Numbered from the stretch's first letter, positions 37,002 to 46,605 are shown. The stretch is DNA of 64,000 bases from Hydrocarboniphaga sp. (GCF_028291725.1 NZ_JAQGNT010000100.1:1-64000); one strand, 5' to 3'. Numbers and translations: made by a program. The notes: generated by a model not told the origin, from the sequence alone.

Positions 37002-39320
37002 ATGAGCCAGGAAGCCGCCGTCCCCAGCAAGGTCCGTGAAAGTCTGCGTCAGGCGGCATTGGATTATCACGAGTTCCCGGTACCCGGAAAACTGTCGGTC
37101 ACCGCGACCAAGCAGCTGACCAACCAGCACGATCTGGCGCTGGCGTATTCGCCGGGTGTCGCCGCGGCCTGCGAGGAAATCGTCGCCGATCCGGTCAACG
37201 CGTTCCGCTACACCGCGCGCGGCAACCTGGTCGGCGTGATCACCAACGGCACCGCGGTGCTGGGCCTGGGCGCGATCGGCCCGCTCGCCGCCAAGCCGGT
37301 CATGGAAGGTAAGGCGGTTTTATTCAAGAAGTTCGCCGGCATCGACGTGTTCGACATCGAGATCAACGAGACCGATCCGGACAAGCTCGTCGAAGTGATC
37401 GCCGCGCTGGAGCCGACTTTCGGCGGCATCAACCTCGAGGACATCAAGGCGCCGGAGTGCTTCGAAGTCGAGCGCAAGCTGCGCGCGCGGATGAAGATCC
37501 CGGTATTCCACGACGACCAGCACGGCACCGCGATCATCGTCGGCGCCGCGGTGCTCAACGGCCTGCAGGTCGTGGGCAAGGATATCCGCGAGATCAAGCT
37601 GGTGGTCAGCGGCGCCGGTGCCGCGGCGCTGGCCTGCGTCGACCTGCTGGTCGATCTGGGCCTGCCGATCGAGCACATCTGGCTGACCGATCTGGCCGGC
37701 GTGGTCTATCGGGGCCGTAAGGAATTGATGGACCCGGACAAAGAGCGCTTCGCGCAGCCGACCTCCAAGCGTACGCTGGCCGAAGTCATCGACGGCGCCG
37801 ACATGTTTCTGGGCCTGTCCGCCGGCGGCGTGCTCAAGCCGGCGATGGTCGCGACGATGGCGCCGAGTCCGATGATCTTCGCGCTCGCCAATCCGAACCC
37901 GGAAATCATGCCGGAAGACGTCAAGGCGGTGCGCGGCGACGCGATCATCGCGACCGGCCGCACCGACTATCCGAACCAGGTCAACAACGTTCTGTGCTTC
38001 CCGTTCATTTTTCGCGGCGCGCTCGATGCCGGTGCGACCACGATCACGCGCGAGATGGAAGTCGCCGCGGTGCGCGCGATCGCCGAGCTCGCGCGCATGG
38101 AGCAGAGCGACGTGGTCGCCGCCGCGTATGCCATCGAGAACCTGTCGTTCGGCCCCGAATACATCATCCCCAAGCCTTTCGATCCGCGCCTGATCGTGCA
38201 GATCGCGCCGGCCGTTGCCAAGGCGGCGATGGATTCCGGCGTCGCCTCGCGCCCGATCGAAGACTTCGAAGCCTACCGCCAGAGACTGCAGCAGTTCGTC
38301 TACCAGAGCGGCACTTTCATGAAGCCGGTCTACGACGCCGCGCGCAAGGCGCCGGCCGAGCACAGCCGCATCGTGTTCGCCGAAGGCGAAGAGGAGCGCG
38401 TGCTGCGCGCCGCGCAGATCCTGGTCGACGAGAAGCTGGCGCGCCCGATCCTGGTCGGCCGGCCCTCGGTGATCGAGGAGCGCATCAAGCGTTTCGGCCT
38501 GCGTCTGAAGCCCGATCTGCATTTCACCGTCGTCAACCCGCAGCACGACGAGCGCTTTCGTGAATACTGGATGGAATATCACCAGATCATGTCGCGCCGC
38601 GGTGTCACCGCGCAGTACGCCAAGCTCGAGATGCGCCGGCGCAGCACGCTGATCGCCTCGATGCTGCTGAAGAAGGGCGAAGCCGACGGCATGATCTGCG
38701 GCACCATCAGCAACACGGCGCGCCACCTGCAGTTCGTCGATCGCGTGATCGGCCGCTGCGAGCAGTCCAGCGTCTACGCGGCGATGAATGCGCTGATCCT
38801 GCCCAACCGCCAGGTGTTCATCGTCGATACGCATGTGAACGTCGACCCGACCGCCGAGCAGCTGGCCGAAATTACTCAGCTCGCCGCGGCGACCGTCAGA
38901 CGCTTCGGCATCGAGCCCAAGGTGGCGCTGCTGTCGCACAGCAACTTCGGCAGCTACGACTCGCCGTCGTCGATCAAGATGCGCCAGACGCTGGCTCTGT
39001 TGCGCGAGCTGGCGCCGGATCTGGAAGTCGATGGCGAAATGCACGGCGACTGCGCGCTCGACGAGAGCCTGCGCAAGCGGATTCTTCCGGAAACCACGCT
39101 GCAGGGCCCGGCGAATCTGCTGGTGATGCCGAATATCGACGCCGCCAACATCGCCTACAACCTGCTGAAAACCGCCGCCGGCAACAACGTCGCGGTCGGC
39201 CCGATCCTGCTCGGCTGCAAGGCGCCGGTGCATATCCTGACGCCGAGCACGACGGTGCGCCGCATCGTCAACATGAGCGCGCTGACGGTGGCCGAAGCGA
39301 ACCTGGCGCGGGCTGAGTGA
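37002..39320 (+). CDS. maeB: NADP-dependent malic enzyme fused to phosphotransacetylase-like domain
   Basis: A 772-aa MaeB. The N-terminal malic enzyme part (about 1-430) has the [13 protein letters not shown] signature, [38 protein letters not shown] and the NAD(P) loop [16 protein letters not shown]. The C-terminal part (about 440-772) is PTA-like, with no sign of its catalytic use and probably allosteric as in E. coli MaeB. It decarboxylates malate to pyruvate for gluconeogenesis and NADPH. The start at 37002 matches MaeB N-termini; a longer frame begins at 36885. It is divergent from dctA, the dicarboxylate importer. Confidence 0.94.
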   Translation: MSQEAAVPSKVRESLRQAALDYHEFPVPGKLSVTATKQLTNQHDLALAYSPGVAAACEEIVADPVNAFRYTARGNLVGVITNGTAVLGLGAIGPLAAKPVMEGKAVLFKKFAGIDVFDIEINETDPDKLVEVIAALEPTFGGINLEDIKAPECFEVERKLRARMKIPVFHDDQHGTAIIVGAAVLNGLQVVGKDIREIKLVVSGAGAAALACVDLLVDLGLPIEHIWLTDLAGVVYRGRKELMDPDKERFAQPTSKRTLAEVIDGADMFLGLSAGGVLKPAMVATMAPSPMIFALANPNPEIMPEDVKAVRGDAIIATGRTDYPNQVNNVLCFPFIFRGALDAGATTITREMEVAAVRAIAELARMEQSDVVAAAYAIENLSFGPEYIIPKPFDPRLIVQIAPAVAKAAMDSGVASRPIEDFEAYRQRLQQFVYQSGTFMKPVYDAARKAPAEHSRIVFAEGEEERVLRAAQILVDEKLARPILVGRPSVIEERIKRFGLRLKPDLHFTVVNPQHDERFREYWMEYHQIMSRRGVTAQYAKLEMRRRSTLIASMLLKKGEADGMICGTISNTARHLQFVDRVIGRCEQSSVYAAMNALILPNRQVFIVDTHVNVDPTAEQLAEITQLAAATVRRFGIEPKVALLSHSNFGSYDSPSSIKMRQTLALLRELAPDLEVDGEMHGDCALDESLRKRILPETTLQGPANLLVMPNIDAANIAYNLLKTAAGNNVAVGPILLGCKAPVHILTPSTTVRRIVNMSALTVAEANLARAE

Positions 39321-39327
39321 AGGGGTC

Positions 39328-39406
39328 GTAGGTTGGGGTGAGCAAAGCGAACCCCAACAGGGCATCCGCGCCGATGTTGGGGTTCGCTATGCTCACCCCA
39401 ACCTAC
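39328..39406. repeat. Paired GTAG palindrome (REPIN-like), family A
   Basis: GTAGGTTGGGGTGAGCAAAG to GCTCACCCCAACCTAC, tips outward, between convergent maeB and the DUF2721 gene. Confidence 0.87.
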
Positions 39407-39412
39407 TCTCGG

Positions 39413-39874
39413 CTACGGCGTCAGCGGCGCTGGCCGCTCCGGCTGGCCGATGCGCAGCTGCCGCGTCGCCAGGTAGATCTCGCGCATGAAGCACAGCAGG
39501 CCGCTGATCAGCGACAGCATCGCGCCGATGAACAGCGCCGCGACCACGCCGCCGAAATTCACCTCGGTGATGCTGCTGACGAACAGCAACACGACGACGC
39601 TGCCGATCAGCAGCGCGCAACCAATGCACAGGCTGATCGCCCAGCCGATCAGCCGCGCGCGCAGCGCCAGATCCTTGAGCCATTGCCGCAGCAACTGCAG
39701 CCGCCATTCTTCCTGGCCCGAAAGATCGGCTTCGAGCTTGCGCGCGCGATCGACGATACGGGCGAGGCGGTTGGTCAGCACGCCGAGCATGCTGCCGACG
39801 CCGGTCAGCAGGAACACCGGCGCCACCGCGAGCTGGATGACGTGTGCGATCGAGCCGACGGTGGCGTCGTTCAC
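39413..39874 (-). CDS. DUF2721 membrane protein
   Basis: A 153-aa protein with three membrane segments: an N-terminal one (VIQLAVAPVFLLTGVGSML), then the family signature NRLARIVDRARKLE and a charged stretch, then two C-terminal helices (LIGWAISLCIGCALLIGSVV and FGGVVAALFIGAMLSLISGL). The function of DUF2721 is unknown. The start is taken as GTG at 39874, where the family alignment should begin; upstream codons in this frame look non-coding. A small frame (39900-40067) precedes it. Confidence 0.78.
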   Translation of the reverse strand: MNDATVGSIAHVIQLAVAPVFLLTGVGSMLGVLTNRLARIVDRARKLEADLSGQEEWRLQLLRQWLKDLALRARLIGWAISLCIGCALLIGSVVVLLFVSSITEVNFGGVVAALFIGAMLSLISGLLCFMREIYLATRQLRIGQPERPAPLTP

Positions 39875-39899
39875 CCCGTCGCGCTCGGCAGCGATCCGA

Positions 39900-40067
39900 T
39901 CAGGAGGTTCGTGCGGGCAGCAGCGGACGCGCCAGCCGCTCGAAGATCTGCTGCAGCTCGGTCGGTGTCGCGGGAGTGGCGGGGCCATGGGTCCGCGGCG
40001 GCTGCGGTCGCGCCATCGGGTTGGGCACAGCGTCGCGGGCAGGGCTTTGCATCGGGCGCGTCTCCAT
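39900..40067 (-). CDS. Possible small protein, 55 aa
   Basis: An in-frame ATG-to-TGA frame of 55 codons, Pro/Arg/Thr-rich, ending LQQIFERLARPLLPARTS, which looks amphipathic. It lies directly after a plausible promoter (40080-40108) and 25 nt before the DUF2721 start, so it may be co-translated with it. No ribosome-binding site is obvious; the transcript would be almost leaderless. No family recognised. Confidence 0.35.
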   Translation of the reverse strand: METRPMQSPARDAVPNPMARPQPPRTHGPATPATPTELQQIFERLARPLLPARTS

Positions 40068-40079
40068 CGGGTCCGCTGG

Positions 40080-40108
40080 AGAATATTCCGATTAAAGTCA
40101 ATCTGCAA
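40080..40108 (-). promoter_or_regulatory. Putative promoter for the DUF2721 gene and the small frame
   Basis: On the minus strand TTGCAG, a 17-nt spacer, then TATTCT, in a short AT-rich patch between the DUF2721 and deacylase genes. Spacing is ideal and both hexamers match four or more consensus bases. Confidence 0.55.
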
Positions 40109-40129
40109 CAGTTGAAACTTAAAGTAATC

Positions 40130-41176
40130 TCAGACGATTGGCGGTTCGTCAGACTCGATGTCCCGGGTCATCGCCTCGAGTTGCGAAAACGCCAGCGAGG
40201 CGATGCGCGGATCGGCGACTTCGGCGATGTGGAATACCGCGTCGCCCTCGTGCACCAGCGGCAGGCTGAGCCGGCCGATCACCAGGCCGTCGCGCGGCGC
40301 GGTGATCGGCGTGTCCTGCCCGCCGAAGGGATCGCCGACGATGCCCAGCGTCTGGCCGCTGGCGACGTGATCGCCGAGCGCGACCTGCGAGCGCAGGATG
40401 CCGCTGGCCGGTGACCGCGCCCAGCGGCTGGACTGCGCCAGCACCGGCTGCGGCGAGCGTGTCGAGTGGTCCGCGAGCCGCGGCAGCATGTCGATCTCGC
40501 GCATCACGTTGAGCACGCCCTGCACGCCGATGCGGATCGCGGTTTCATCAAAACGCAGCGCCTCGCTGGATTCGTACAGGATCACCGGGATGTCGCGGCG
40601 CGTGGTGTACTCGCGCAAGGTACCGGCCGCCGGCTTGGAATTCAGGAACAGCGGCGCGCCGAAAGCCTGGGCCAGGCGCAGGTTCACCGGATTGCGCAGG
40701 TCGGTACGAATCTGCGGCAGGTTGGGCCGGTGGATCGCGCCGGTGTGCAGATCGATGCCGTAGTCCGAGCGCTCCACCACCTGGCTCAGGAACACGTGCG
40801 CCAGCCGCGCCGCCAGCGAGCCGCTTTCGCTGCCGGGGAAGCTGCGGTTCAGGTCGCGCCGGTCCGGCAGGTAGCGCGACTGGTGCAGGAAGGCCATCAC
40901 GTTGACCACCGGCACCGCCAGCAAGGTGCCGCGCAGCTGCTGCAGCACTGGCAGCTTCAGCAGCCGGCGGATGATCTCGACGCCGATGATCTCGTCGCCA
41001 TGCAGCGCCGCGCTGACGAACAGCGTCGGCCCCGCGTCGGCACCGCGCTGCACGATCACCGGCAGCGACACCGGCGCGCTGGTGTAGAGATTGGCGATAT
41101 GCAGATCGACGCTGCGCCGCTCGCCGAGCGCGACGCTGATTCCTCCGATGGTGAACAGATTCGCGGGGCCGCTCAT
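40130..41176 (-). CDS. Succinylglutamate desuccinylase/aspartoacylase-like M14 protein
   Basis: A 348-aa zinc deacylase of the AstE/AspA group. Zinc-site HGDE in VSAALHGDEIIGVEI, second His in DLHTGAIHR, RDLNRSFPG arginine loop, and the Glu of LYESSEALRF. The C-terminal ~80 residues form a lipoyl/biotinyl-like domain (LGDHVASGQTLGIVGDPFG, PRDGLVIGR), as in the M14 members annotated as succinylglutamate desuccinylase-like. The true substrate is unknown. No ast operon is nearby, so arginine catabolism is unlikely. Confidence 0.85.
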   Translation of the reverse strand: MSGPANLFTIGGISVALGERRSVDLHIANLYTSAPVSLPVIVQRGADAGPTLFVSAALHGDEIIGVEIIRRLLKLPVLQQLRGTLLAVPVVNVMAFLHQSRYLPDRRDLNRSFPGSESGSLAARLAHVFLSQVVERSDYGIDLHTGAIHRPNLPQIRTDLRNPVNLRLAQAFGAPLFLNSKPAAGTLREYTTRRDIPVILYESSEALRFDETAIRIGVQGVLNVMREIDMLPRLADHSTRSPQPVLAQSSRWARSPASGILRSQVALGDHVASGQTLGIVGDPFGGQDTPITAPRDGLVIGRLSLPLVHEGDAVFHIAEVADPRIASLAFSQLEAMTRDIESDEPPIV

Positions 41177-41228
41177 GGGGCCATGGTAACGCGGCGCAGT
41201 AGGTATCTACACATCATCTCGCCAGCGT

Positions 41229-41306
41229 GTAGGTTGGGGTGAGCACAGCGAACCCCAACATCGGCGCGGACGAAATGTTGGGGTTCGCAAGCTCACCCCA
41301 ACCTAC
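41229..41306. repeat. Paired GTAG palindrome (REPIN-like), family A
   Basis: GTAGGTTGGGGTGAGCACAG to GCTCACCCCAACCTAC, tips outward, between the deacylase start and the nrtD stop. It may end transcription of the nitrate unit. Confidence 0.87.
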
Positions 41307-41322
41307 CTGCTCGCCGCGGTGC

Positions 41323-42120
41323 TCAGTGCGCGCCGACCGGTGCCCGTTGGCCCTGGTGCAGGAAGCGCAGGATTTCGGCGCGATAGTGGTTGTAGGCCGG
41401 CTCGTCGGCCAGCTCGACGCGCTGGCGCGGGCGCGGCAGGTCGATGCTCAGGATCTGCCCGATCGTCGCCGCCGGGCCGTTGCTCATCATCACCACGCGG
41501 TCCGACAGCAGCACCGCTTCGTCGACGTCGTGGGTGACCATCACCACGGTGTTTTGCAGGCGCTGCTGGATCTCCATCAGCGAGTCCTGCAGCGTGGCGC
41601 GGGTCAGCGCATCGAGTGCACCGAAAGGCTCGTCCATCAGCAAGACCTTGGGCTCCATCGCCAGCGCGCGGGCGATGCCGACGCGCTGCTTCATGCCGCC
41701 GGAGATCTCGTTGGGGCGCTTGTCGATCGCATGGACCAGCCCGACCAGCTCGATCGCAGCAATGCAGCGTTCGCGCAGTCGTGCCTTGCTGTCGGTCGCG
41801 CCGAAGACGCGCTCCACCGCCAGATGCACGTTGCCGTAGACCGTCAGCCAGGGCAGCAGCGAATGGTTCTGGAACACCACGGCGCGCTCCGGGCTCGGCC
41901 CGTCGATCTGCCGGCCGTTCAGGATCACGCCGCCCTGGGCCGCCTCGATCAGGCCGGCGATCAGGTTCAGCACGGTCGATTTGCCGCAGCCGGAGTGGCC
42001 GATGATCGCGACGAATTCGCCGCGCGCGACCTGCAGATTCACGTTCTGCACGGCCACGTAGCGGCCCTTGCGCGTGTCGAACGCGATGGTCGCGTGGTCC
42101 ACCTGTAGATAGTTGCTCAT
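41323..42120 (-). CDS. nrtD: Nitrate ABC transporter ATP-binding protein
   Basis: A 265-aa ABC ATPase. Walker [16 protein letters not shown]-loop [17 protein letters not shown], signature [15 protein letters not shown], Walker [13 protein letters not shown], switch His in [16 protein letters not shown]. The NrtD/SsuB-type specificity is inferred from the permease and NrtA-type binding protein next to it. It is the last gene of the nasT - porin - nrtA - nrtB - nrtD run. Confidence 0.9.
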   Translation of the reverse strand: MSNYLQVDHATIAFDTRKGRYVAVQNVNLQVARGEFVAIIGHSGCGKSTVLNLIAGLIEAAQGGVILNGRQIDGPSPERAVVFQNHSLLPWLTVYGNVHLAVERVFGATDSKARLRERCIAAIELVGLVHAIDKRPNEISGGMKQRVGIARALAMEPKVLLMDEPFGALDALTRATLQDSLMEIQQRLQNTVVMVTHDVDEAVLLSDRVVMMSNGPAATIGQILSIDLPRPRQRVELADEPAYNHYRAEILRFLHQGQRAPVGAH

Positions 42121-42147
42121 CGTGTGCTCATCGTGCGCTCATCGCTT

Positions 42148-42984
42148 TCAGCTCTGCCGGTAGTCGTAGCGTTTCGCGATCAGCGTCATGCCGTGCTCGA
42201 TCAGCAGGCCGACCACGCCGATCACCAGGATCGCGATCAGAATGTGTTCCATGTTGAGGCTGTTCCACTCGTCCCAGAGCCAGAAGCCGATGCCGACGCC
42301 GCCTGTCAGCATCTCGCTGGCGACGATCGCCAGCCAGGCGATGCCGAGCGCCAGCTTGGCGCCGCTGAGCACGTAGGGAATGCTGGCCGGCAGCAGGATC
42401 CGCGTCAGCACTTTCCACTCGGACAAGCGCAGCACGCGCGCGACGTTGAGATAGTCCTGCGGCACGCTGGATACGCCCAGCGCGGTGTTGATGATCATCG
42501 GCCAGATGCTGCAGATGAAGATCACGAAGATCGCCGCCGGGTTGGCTTTCTGGAACACCGCCAGGCCGATCGGCAGCCAGGCCAGCGGCGACACCGGCCG
42601 CAGCAGGCTGATGATCGGGCTGACTGCGCGATTCAGCAGCGCGTAGCGGCCCAGCAGAAAGCCCAGCGGAATGCCGACCAGCGCCGCCAGGCCGAAGCCC
42701 TCGGCGACGCGGCCTACCGACTTCAGCAGGTTCCAGCCGATGCCCTGGTCGTTAGGGCCCTGGTCGTAGAACGGATGCGCGAACACCTCGACCGCGGACG
42801 CGAAGGTCTTGCCGGGGCTCGGCAGGTTGCTGGAACCGGCCGCGATCAGCGCCCACACGCCGACCAGCGCCGCCAGCCCGAACAGCGGCGGCAGCAGCCA
42901 GGCGAGCGCCGTGCGCAACGCCGCCGCCACGGTTCTGATCAGCGCCATCGGCCGCGTCCTGGCCGGCTGCGGAGTGCTCGCCAT
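42148..42984 (-). CDS. nrtB: Nitrate ABC transporter permease
   Basis: A 278-aa inner-membrane permease with about six helices. It carries the EAA-type loop seen in NrtB/TauC/SsuC permeases (AEGFGLAALVGIPLGFLLGR and LGIAWLAIVASEMLTGGVGIGFWLWDE). It lies 27 bp before nrtD and 3 bp after nrtA on the same strand, so it belongs to one operon. Confidence 0.9.
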   Translation of the reverse strand: MASTPQPARTRPMALIRTVAAALRTALAWLLPPLFGLAALVGVWALIAAGSSNLPSPGKTFASAVEVFAHPFYDQGPNDQGIGWNLLKSVGRVAEGFGLAALVGIPLGFLLGRYALLNRAVSPIISLLRPVSPLAWLPIGLAVFQKANPAAIFVIFICSIWPMIINTALGVSSVPQDYLNVARVLRLSEWKVLTRILLPASIPYVLSGAKLALGIAWLAIVASEMLTGGVGIGFWLWDEWNSLNMEHILIAILVIGVVGLLIEHGMTLIAKRYDYRQS

Positions 42985-42987
42985 CGG

Positions 42988-44259
42988 CTAGGCCTTGATC
43001 TTGAAGGCGGCGGCGTAGTCTGCCGCCTTGGTGGGATCGAAGACGACGCCGTCGAACAGAGTCTCGCTCTTCAGCGGGCTGGCCGGCAGCGCGACGCCCA
43101 GCATCTTGGCGACGTCGCTGTACAGATCGATCTGGTTGACCTGGCGCGCGATCGCCAGGTAATCGACGTCCTGCTTCAGCAGGCCCCAGCGGCGGTGCTG
43201 GCTCATGAACCAGATACCATGCGACAGGTACGGATAATTGACCTCGCCGTCGGCATAGAACTTCATGTAGTTGTCGTCCTGCCACTTGCCGCCCTTGCCG
43301 TCGTCGTAGTGGCCGAGCATGCGGTCGAGTATCACCGGCGAAGGCGCGTTGACATAGGACTTGCCGCCGATGATCTCGGCGACCTTGGCGCGGTTGCTCA
43401 TCGCGTCGATGTACTGGCTGGCTTCGAGCACCGCGGCCACCATCGCGCGCGCGGTGTTCGGATAGCGGTCGACGAAGGCCTTGGTCGTGCCCAGCACTTT
43501 TTCCGGGTGATTTTTCCAGATCGCCTGCGAAGTGGTCGCGGTGTAGCCGATCCTGTCGAACACCGCGCGGCCGTTCCAGGGCTCGCCGACGCAATAGCCG
43601 TCCATGTTGCCGACGCGCATGTTCGCGACCATCTGCGGCGGCGGAATCGTGATGGTCTTGACGTCGCGCAGCGGATCGATGCCGTGCGCCGCCAGCCAGT
43701 AGTACAGCCACATCGCATGCGTGCCGGTGGGGAAGGTATGCGCGAAGGTGTACTCGCGATCCTTGCTGGCGACGGCGGCTTTGAGCTTTTCGCCGCTATC
43801 GACGCCGGCTTCCAGCAATTTGTTCGACAGCGTGATCGCCTGGCCGTTGGCATTGAGATTCATCAGGATCGCCATGTCCTGTTTCTGGCTGCCGATGCCC
43901 AAGTGCGAGCCGTAGATCAGGCCGTAGAGCACGTGTGCGGCGTCGAGCTGGCCGAGCTGCAGCTTGTCGCGCACCGCGGCCCAGCTCGCCTCCTTGGTGA
44001 CGGTCACGTTGAGGCCGTACTTCTTGTAAAGGCCCAGTTCCGAGGCCATGACCACGCTGGCGCAATCGGTCAGCGGGATGAAGCCGATCGTCAGATCGGT
44101 CTTCTCCGGCTTGCCGAAATCGGCGGCGCCGGCATTGCGGATGAAGCCCGGCGCCAGCGCCGACAGGCCGAGGCCGCCGGCAGCGAGCAGGGAGTTTTTG
44201 ACGAAGTGGCGCCGCGTCAGACTGAGTGCATCGGATGTAGGCGGATTTGAATGTTTCAC
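42988..44259 (-). CDS. nrtA: Nitrate ABC transporter substrate-binding protein, Tat-exported
   Basis: A 423-aa NrtA/CmpA-type binding protein. It has a Tat signal (TRRHFVKNSLLAAGGLGLSAL) followed by a family-typical GFIPLTDCASVVMASELGLYKKYGL. Further NrtA marks: FPTGTHAMWLYYWLAAHGIDP, GEPWNGRAVFD and HRRWGLLKQDVDYLAIAR. The GTG at 44259 is preferred over the TTG at 44265 because TGGAG is 8 nt before it. NasS, the usual cytoplasmic sensor partner of NasT, is related to NrtA; this copy has an export signal, so it looks like the transporter component rather than NasS. Confidence 0.88.
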   Translation of the reverse strand: MKHSNPPTSDALSLTRRHFVKNSLLAAGGLGLSALAPGFIRNAGAADFGKPEKTDLTIGFIPLTDCASVVMASELGLYKKYGLNVTVTKEASWAAVRDKLQLGQLDAAHVLYGLIYGSHLGIGSQKQDMAILMNLNANGQAITLSNKLLEAGVDSGEKLKAAVASKDREYTFAHTFPTGTHAMWLYYWLAAHGIDPLRDVKTITIPPPQMVANMRVGNMDGYCVGEPWNGRAVFDRIGYTATTSQAIWKNHPEKVLGTTKAFVDRYPNTARAMVAAVLEASQYIDAMSNRAKVAEIIGGKSYVNAPSPVILDRMLGHYDDGKGGKWQDDNYMKFYADGEVNYPYLSHGIWFMSQHRRWGLLKQDVDYLAIARQVNQIDLYSDVAKMLGVALPASPLKSETLFDGVVFDPTKAADYAAAFKIKA

Positions 44260-44321
44260 GGGCAACGCTCCAGCAAGCTAATGGTTTGAAAACAGGTCTG
44301 AACGGGTTCCGGGATCCGGCA

Positions 44322-44488
44322 CTAGTAGTCCGTTTCATCAAAACGATGACGCAATGAAACCGATGGATTTTTCCGCCAGGCAAGGCGCAGACCCGCCGCC
44401 GCACCGTTCGTGCGGCAAGGGGCTGCAACGCCGCCTGGCGGAAAAAGACGCGGTTTCATGTCAGCGTTTTGGTGAAACGGACTACTAG
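44322..44488. mobile_element. MITE-like palindromic element, family E
   Basis: 167 bp bounded by CTAG, with 29-bp terminal inverted repeats having two mismatches (CTAGTAGTCCGTTTCATCAA at one end; inverse TTGGTGAAACGGACTACTAG at the other). Inside is another hairpin (TTTTTCCGCCAGGC / GCCTGGCGGAAAAA). No coding frame. The right CTAG contains the stop codon of the porin gene. Single arms of the same sequence occur at 60002-60025 and perhaps 28321-28343. Confidence 0.8.
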
Positions 44489-45732
44489 AACTTGTATTCG
44501 AGCCACAGCCAGGTCTTGGTCGTGTCGAAAGGCGTGCCAGCGGCGGCCGGAAAATCCTTCGCGGAATAGGCGGCGTACTTCAGGCCGAGCGACAGCTGGT
44601 CGGTGAACGGACGCGTCGCCTGCAATTCGAGTTCGGTGCCGTAGTGAATGCTGGCTTCGTCGGAGCGGTAATCGTGCCAACGGGCCAGCAGCGCGACTTT
44701 CTCGACATTGCCGCCGACCGAAAAATACAAATCCTTGATGCCGTTGACCGGTGTCACCAGAAACTGGTCGGCCCAGCCCTGGAACGCATGCAGCGTCGCC
44801 AGCGGAGTCTGGAAGCTATAAACGCCGTCGCCGCCCAGCACCTCGTAGCCGATCTTCGCGTTGTACTTGTCGTAGGCGAGGCCGGTTTCGATCAGATAGT
44901 AGTCGGCGTCGACCGTGGACGGTGCGTCGGCGTAGTCGCTCTGCTGGGCGTACTCGGCCGTATAGCTCAGCGTGAACTTGTCGAGCGGCAGCGTGCCGAC
45001 CGCGCGCAGCCCCAGCGACTGCGTGTCCTGCCGCGCGATCGGTGGCGCCGGGATCGCGTCGAAGTCCAGCAGATAGGCGTAGGCGCTGAGCGTCAGCGTC
45101 TTCAGCGGCGCGTAGGCAAGATTGAACGCATGCGCCTTGATGTCGATATCGCTGCTGCTCTTGCCGCCGATCGAGAACGGCTTGAATGCGTCGACGTTGT
45201 AGATGTAGGCGTAATTGAACGTGGTCTTTGGAAGCCAGGTGCTGCTCAGCGACAGTGCGTCGTAGGTCTGCTCGTTCTGGCGCCAGCCGACATTGCCGAT
45301 GTAGCGCGCGTTGTCGTAGATCAGGCGCTGGCGGCCGTACTTGATCGTGGTCTTCGGCAGGCCGCTGTAGCGGATCCAGCCCTGGTTCAGTTCGTTGGTC
45401 TTGGGATCTGCGACCACCGGCAGGCCGGTCTGGCCATTGGTAGTGCTGTTGAACTTGTCGCTGCCCAGCACGGTGACGCCCTCGTATTCGAGCTGGCCGT
45501 CGATGTTGTTCCATTTGCCGGTGGTGTAGCCGAGCCGGACGCGAGCGGTCAGCGCGTTGGCGTCGTCGCTGAGGTTGTCCTGGTCGACCTGCTCATAGCG
45601 CAGCCGCGCGTCGATGTTCGGTGTGCCGCCGGACGCCGCGTACTGCAGCGTGTCCAGGCCGTCGGCGCAAGCGCCGGTGGACGCTGCCAAGATCGCGGCC
45701 GCCACTAGGGAGTTGAAACACCTGATAGACAT
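44485..45732 (-). CDS. Alginate-export-like outer-membrane porin of the nitrate operon
   Basis: A 415-aa barrel protein with a signal peptide (LVAAAILAASTGACA). The start of the mature part, YAASGGTPNIDARLRYEQVDQ, and GRQRLIYDNARYIGN are typical of the alginate_exp-like porin family found in proteobacterial nitrate/nitrite and aromatic uptake loci. The chain ends WLWLEYKF with the C-terminal Phe needed for barrel assembly, and the TAG that follows is the edge of element 44322-44488, so the insertion left the protein intact. An attenuator-type leader precedes it. Likely role: nitrate passage through the outer membrane (inference from context). Confidence 0.85.
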   Translation of the reverse strand: MSIRCFNSLVAAAILAASTGACADGLDTLQYAASGGTPNIDARLRYEQVDQDNLSDDANALTARVRLGYTTGKWNNIDGQLEYEGVTVLGSDKFNSTTNGQTGLPVVADPKTNELNQGWIRYSGLPKTTIKYGRQRLIYDNARYIGNVGWRQNEQTYDALSLSSTWLPKTTFNYAYIYNVDAFKPFSIGGKSSSDIDIKAHAFNLAYAPLKTLTLSAYAYLLDFDAIPAPPIARQDTQSLGLRAVGTLPLDKFTLSYTAEYAQQSDYADAPSTVDADYYLIETGLAYDKYNAKIGYEVLGGDGVYSFQTPLATLHAFQGWADQFLVTPVNGIKDLYFSVGGNVEKVALLARWHDYRSDEASIHYGTELELQATRPFTDQLSLGLKYAAYSAKDFPAAAGTPFDTTKTWLWLEYKF

Positions 45733-45774
45733 TGATCGGTTTCCTTGAATGTCCGGCCGCTCTTGCTGCCGGTT

Positions 45775-45880
45775 GAAAAAACAAAAAAAAGGGCGCCCAT
45801 CCGGCCGTGCGGATAGGCGCCCTCGCCTCGAATCTCGGTAATCTTCGACTGCAAACTTCGCGGCGCTCCGACGCTGGAGC
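45775..45880 (-). promoter_or_regulatory. ANTAR-type antitermination leader before the porin-nrt genes
   Basis: Read as minus-strand RNA: hairpin P1 GCUCC-AGCGUC-GGAGC (45880-45865) has a hexaloop with A1 and G4, the ANTAR consensus. A short hairpin AGGC-GAGGGC-GCCU (45828-45815) keeps G4 but not A1. It overlaps the 5' arm of a strong terminator GGGCGCCUAUCCG / CGGAUGGGCGCCC (45822-45791) followed by UUUUUUUUGUUUUUU. The gene start is 43 nt further on. A NasT-type protein binding P1/P2 would block the terminator. Confidence 0.78.
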
Positions 45881-45954
45881 CATGTGCCGCACCAAAAAAC
45901 TCAGACCAACACTCAGACCAGAAACTCAGCCCATGGACACGCCGGGCTGCGCTG

Positions 45955-46557
45955 CTACATCGCGCAGTGAGCGCTCGGCTCCAGCGACTGGATCACGCTG
46001 CGCGCGACGTCCACCAGTTTTTGCGAGCGCGTCATCGCGCGTTTACGCATCCAGTGATACGCATCGTTCTCGGTGTGCCGCTCGCGCTCCATCAGCAGAC
46101 ACTTTGCGCGGTGAATCACGCCCTGCTCGTCGCGCTGCTGCTGCGCTTTCTGCAACTCTGCGAGCAACAGGCGCTGCCCACGGAAATGCATCATTGAAAT
46201 ATGGATCAGCGAGCGGATAACGCTCGGCGGCACGCCGTCGACGACGTAGGCACTGAGCCCGAGTTGCATGGCGTCGCGCACCAGCTGACTGTCATCGCGC
46301 TCGCTGAGCACCACGATGGGGCGCGGGAACGTATGCGTGATCGCGGCCAGGCCTTCGAGCGTGTCGCGGCTGGGTGAGTCGACGTCGATGATGATCGCGT
46401 CGGGTTGCAACTGGCGTACCCGCGAATGAAGGTCGTCGTTCTCATGCACGACGCCCAGCACCACGAAGCCGGTTTCGACCAGGGCACGCTCCAGCTTCGC
46501 CGTATGTTGAGTACGGGTATCGACGATCAGAACGCGGACTGTGCTGGTGGAGAACAT
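45955..46557 (-). CDS. nasT: NasT-like ANTAR antiterminator
   Basis: A 200-aa regulator with an N-terminal receiver-like domain (about 5-125) with IIIDVDSPSRD at the phospho-Asp position but only one acid in the first pocket strand (LIVDTRT), so it may be a pseudo-receiver. A C-terminal ANTAR RNA-binding domain (about 140-190; VIHRAKCLLMERERHTENDA and RKRAMTRSQKLVDVARSVI) follows. The start is put at 46557 (MFSTSTVRVLIVD); upstream codons are the tandem repeat and terminator of its own leader. The ribosome-binding site is weak. It should promote read-through of the leaders at 46650-46737 and 45775-45880. NasS, its usual antagonist, is not in the window. Confidence 0.87.
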   Translation of the reverse strand: MFSTSTVRVLIVDTRTQHTAKLERALVETGFVVLGVVHENDDLHSRVRQLQPDAIIIDVDSPSRDTLEGLAAITHTFPRPIVVLSERDDSQLVRDAMQLGLSAYVVDGVPPSVIRSLIHISMMHFRGQRLLLAELQKAQQQRDEQGVIHRAKCLLMERERHTENDAYHWMRKRAMTRSQKLVDVARSVIQSLEPSAHCAM

Positions 46558-46605
46558 AGGCAATGCTTGGGTGAGAGGCTCGATTGCAGAGTTGACGAAA
46601 ACGCC

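Noticed and set aside
42124-44250. Very long plus-strand frame opposite the nitrate genes, and similar long frames opposite 3097-4119, 19926-21260 and 48322-51714
   Set aside because: Arg/Ala/Gln-rich antisense frames typical of high-GC DNA; each lies opposite a gene with clear family motifs.
42988-44259. NrtA-like gene as the missing NasS sensor
   Set aside because: It has a clear twin-arginine export signal, while NasS works in the cytoplasm.
44246-44265. TGTTTCACGGGCAACG, similar to a parS site
   Set aside because: It matches only about 12 of 16 consensus bases, lies in the start of nrtA and is not symmetric.
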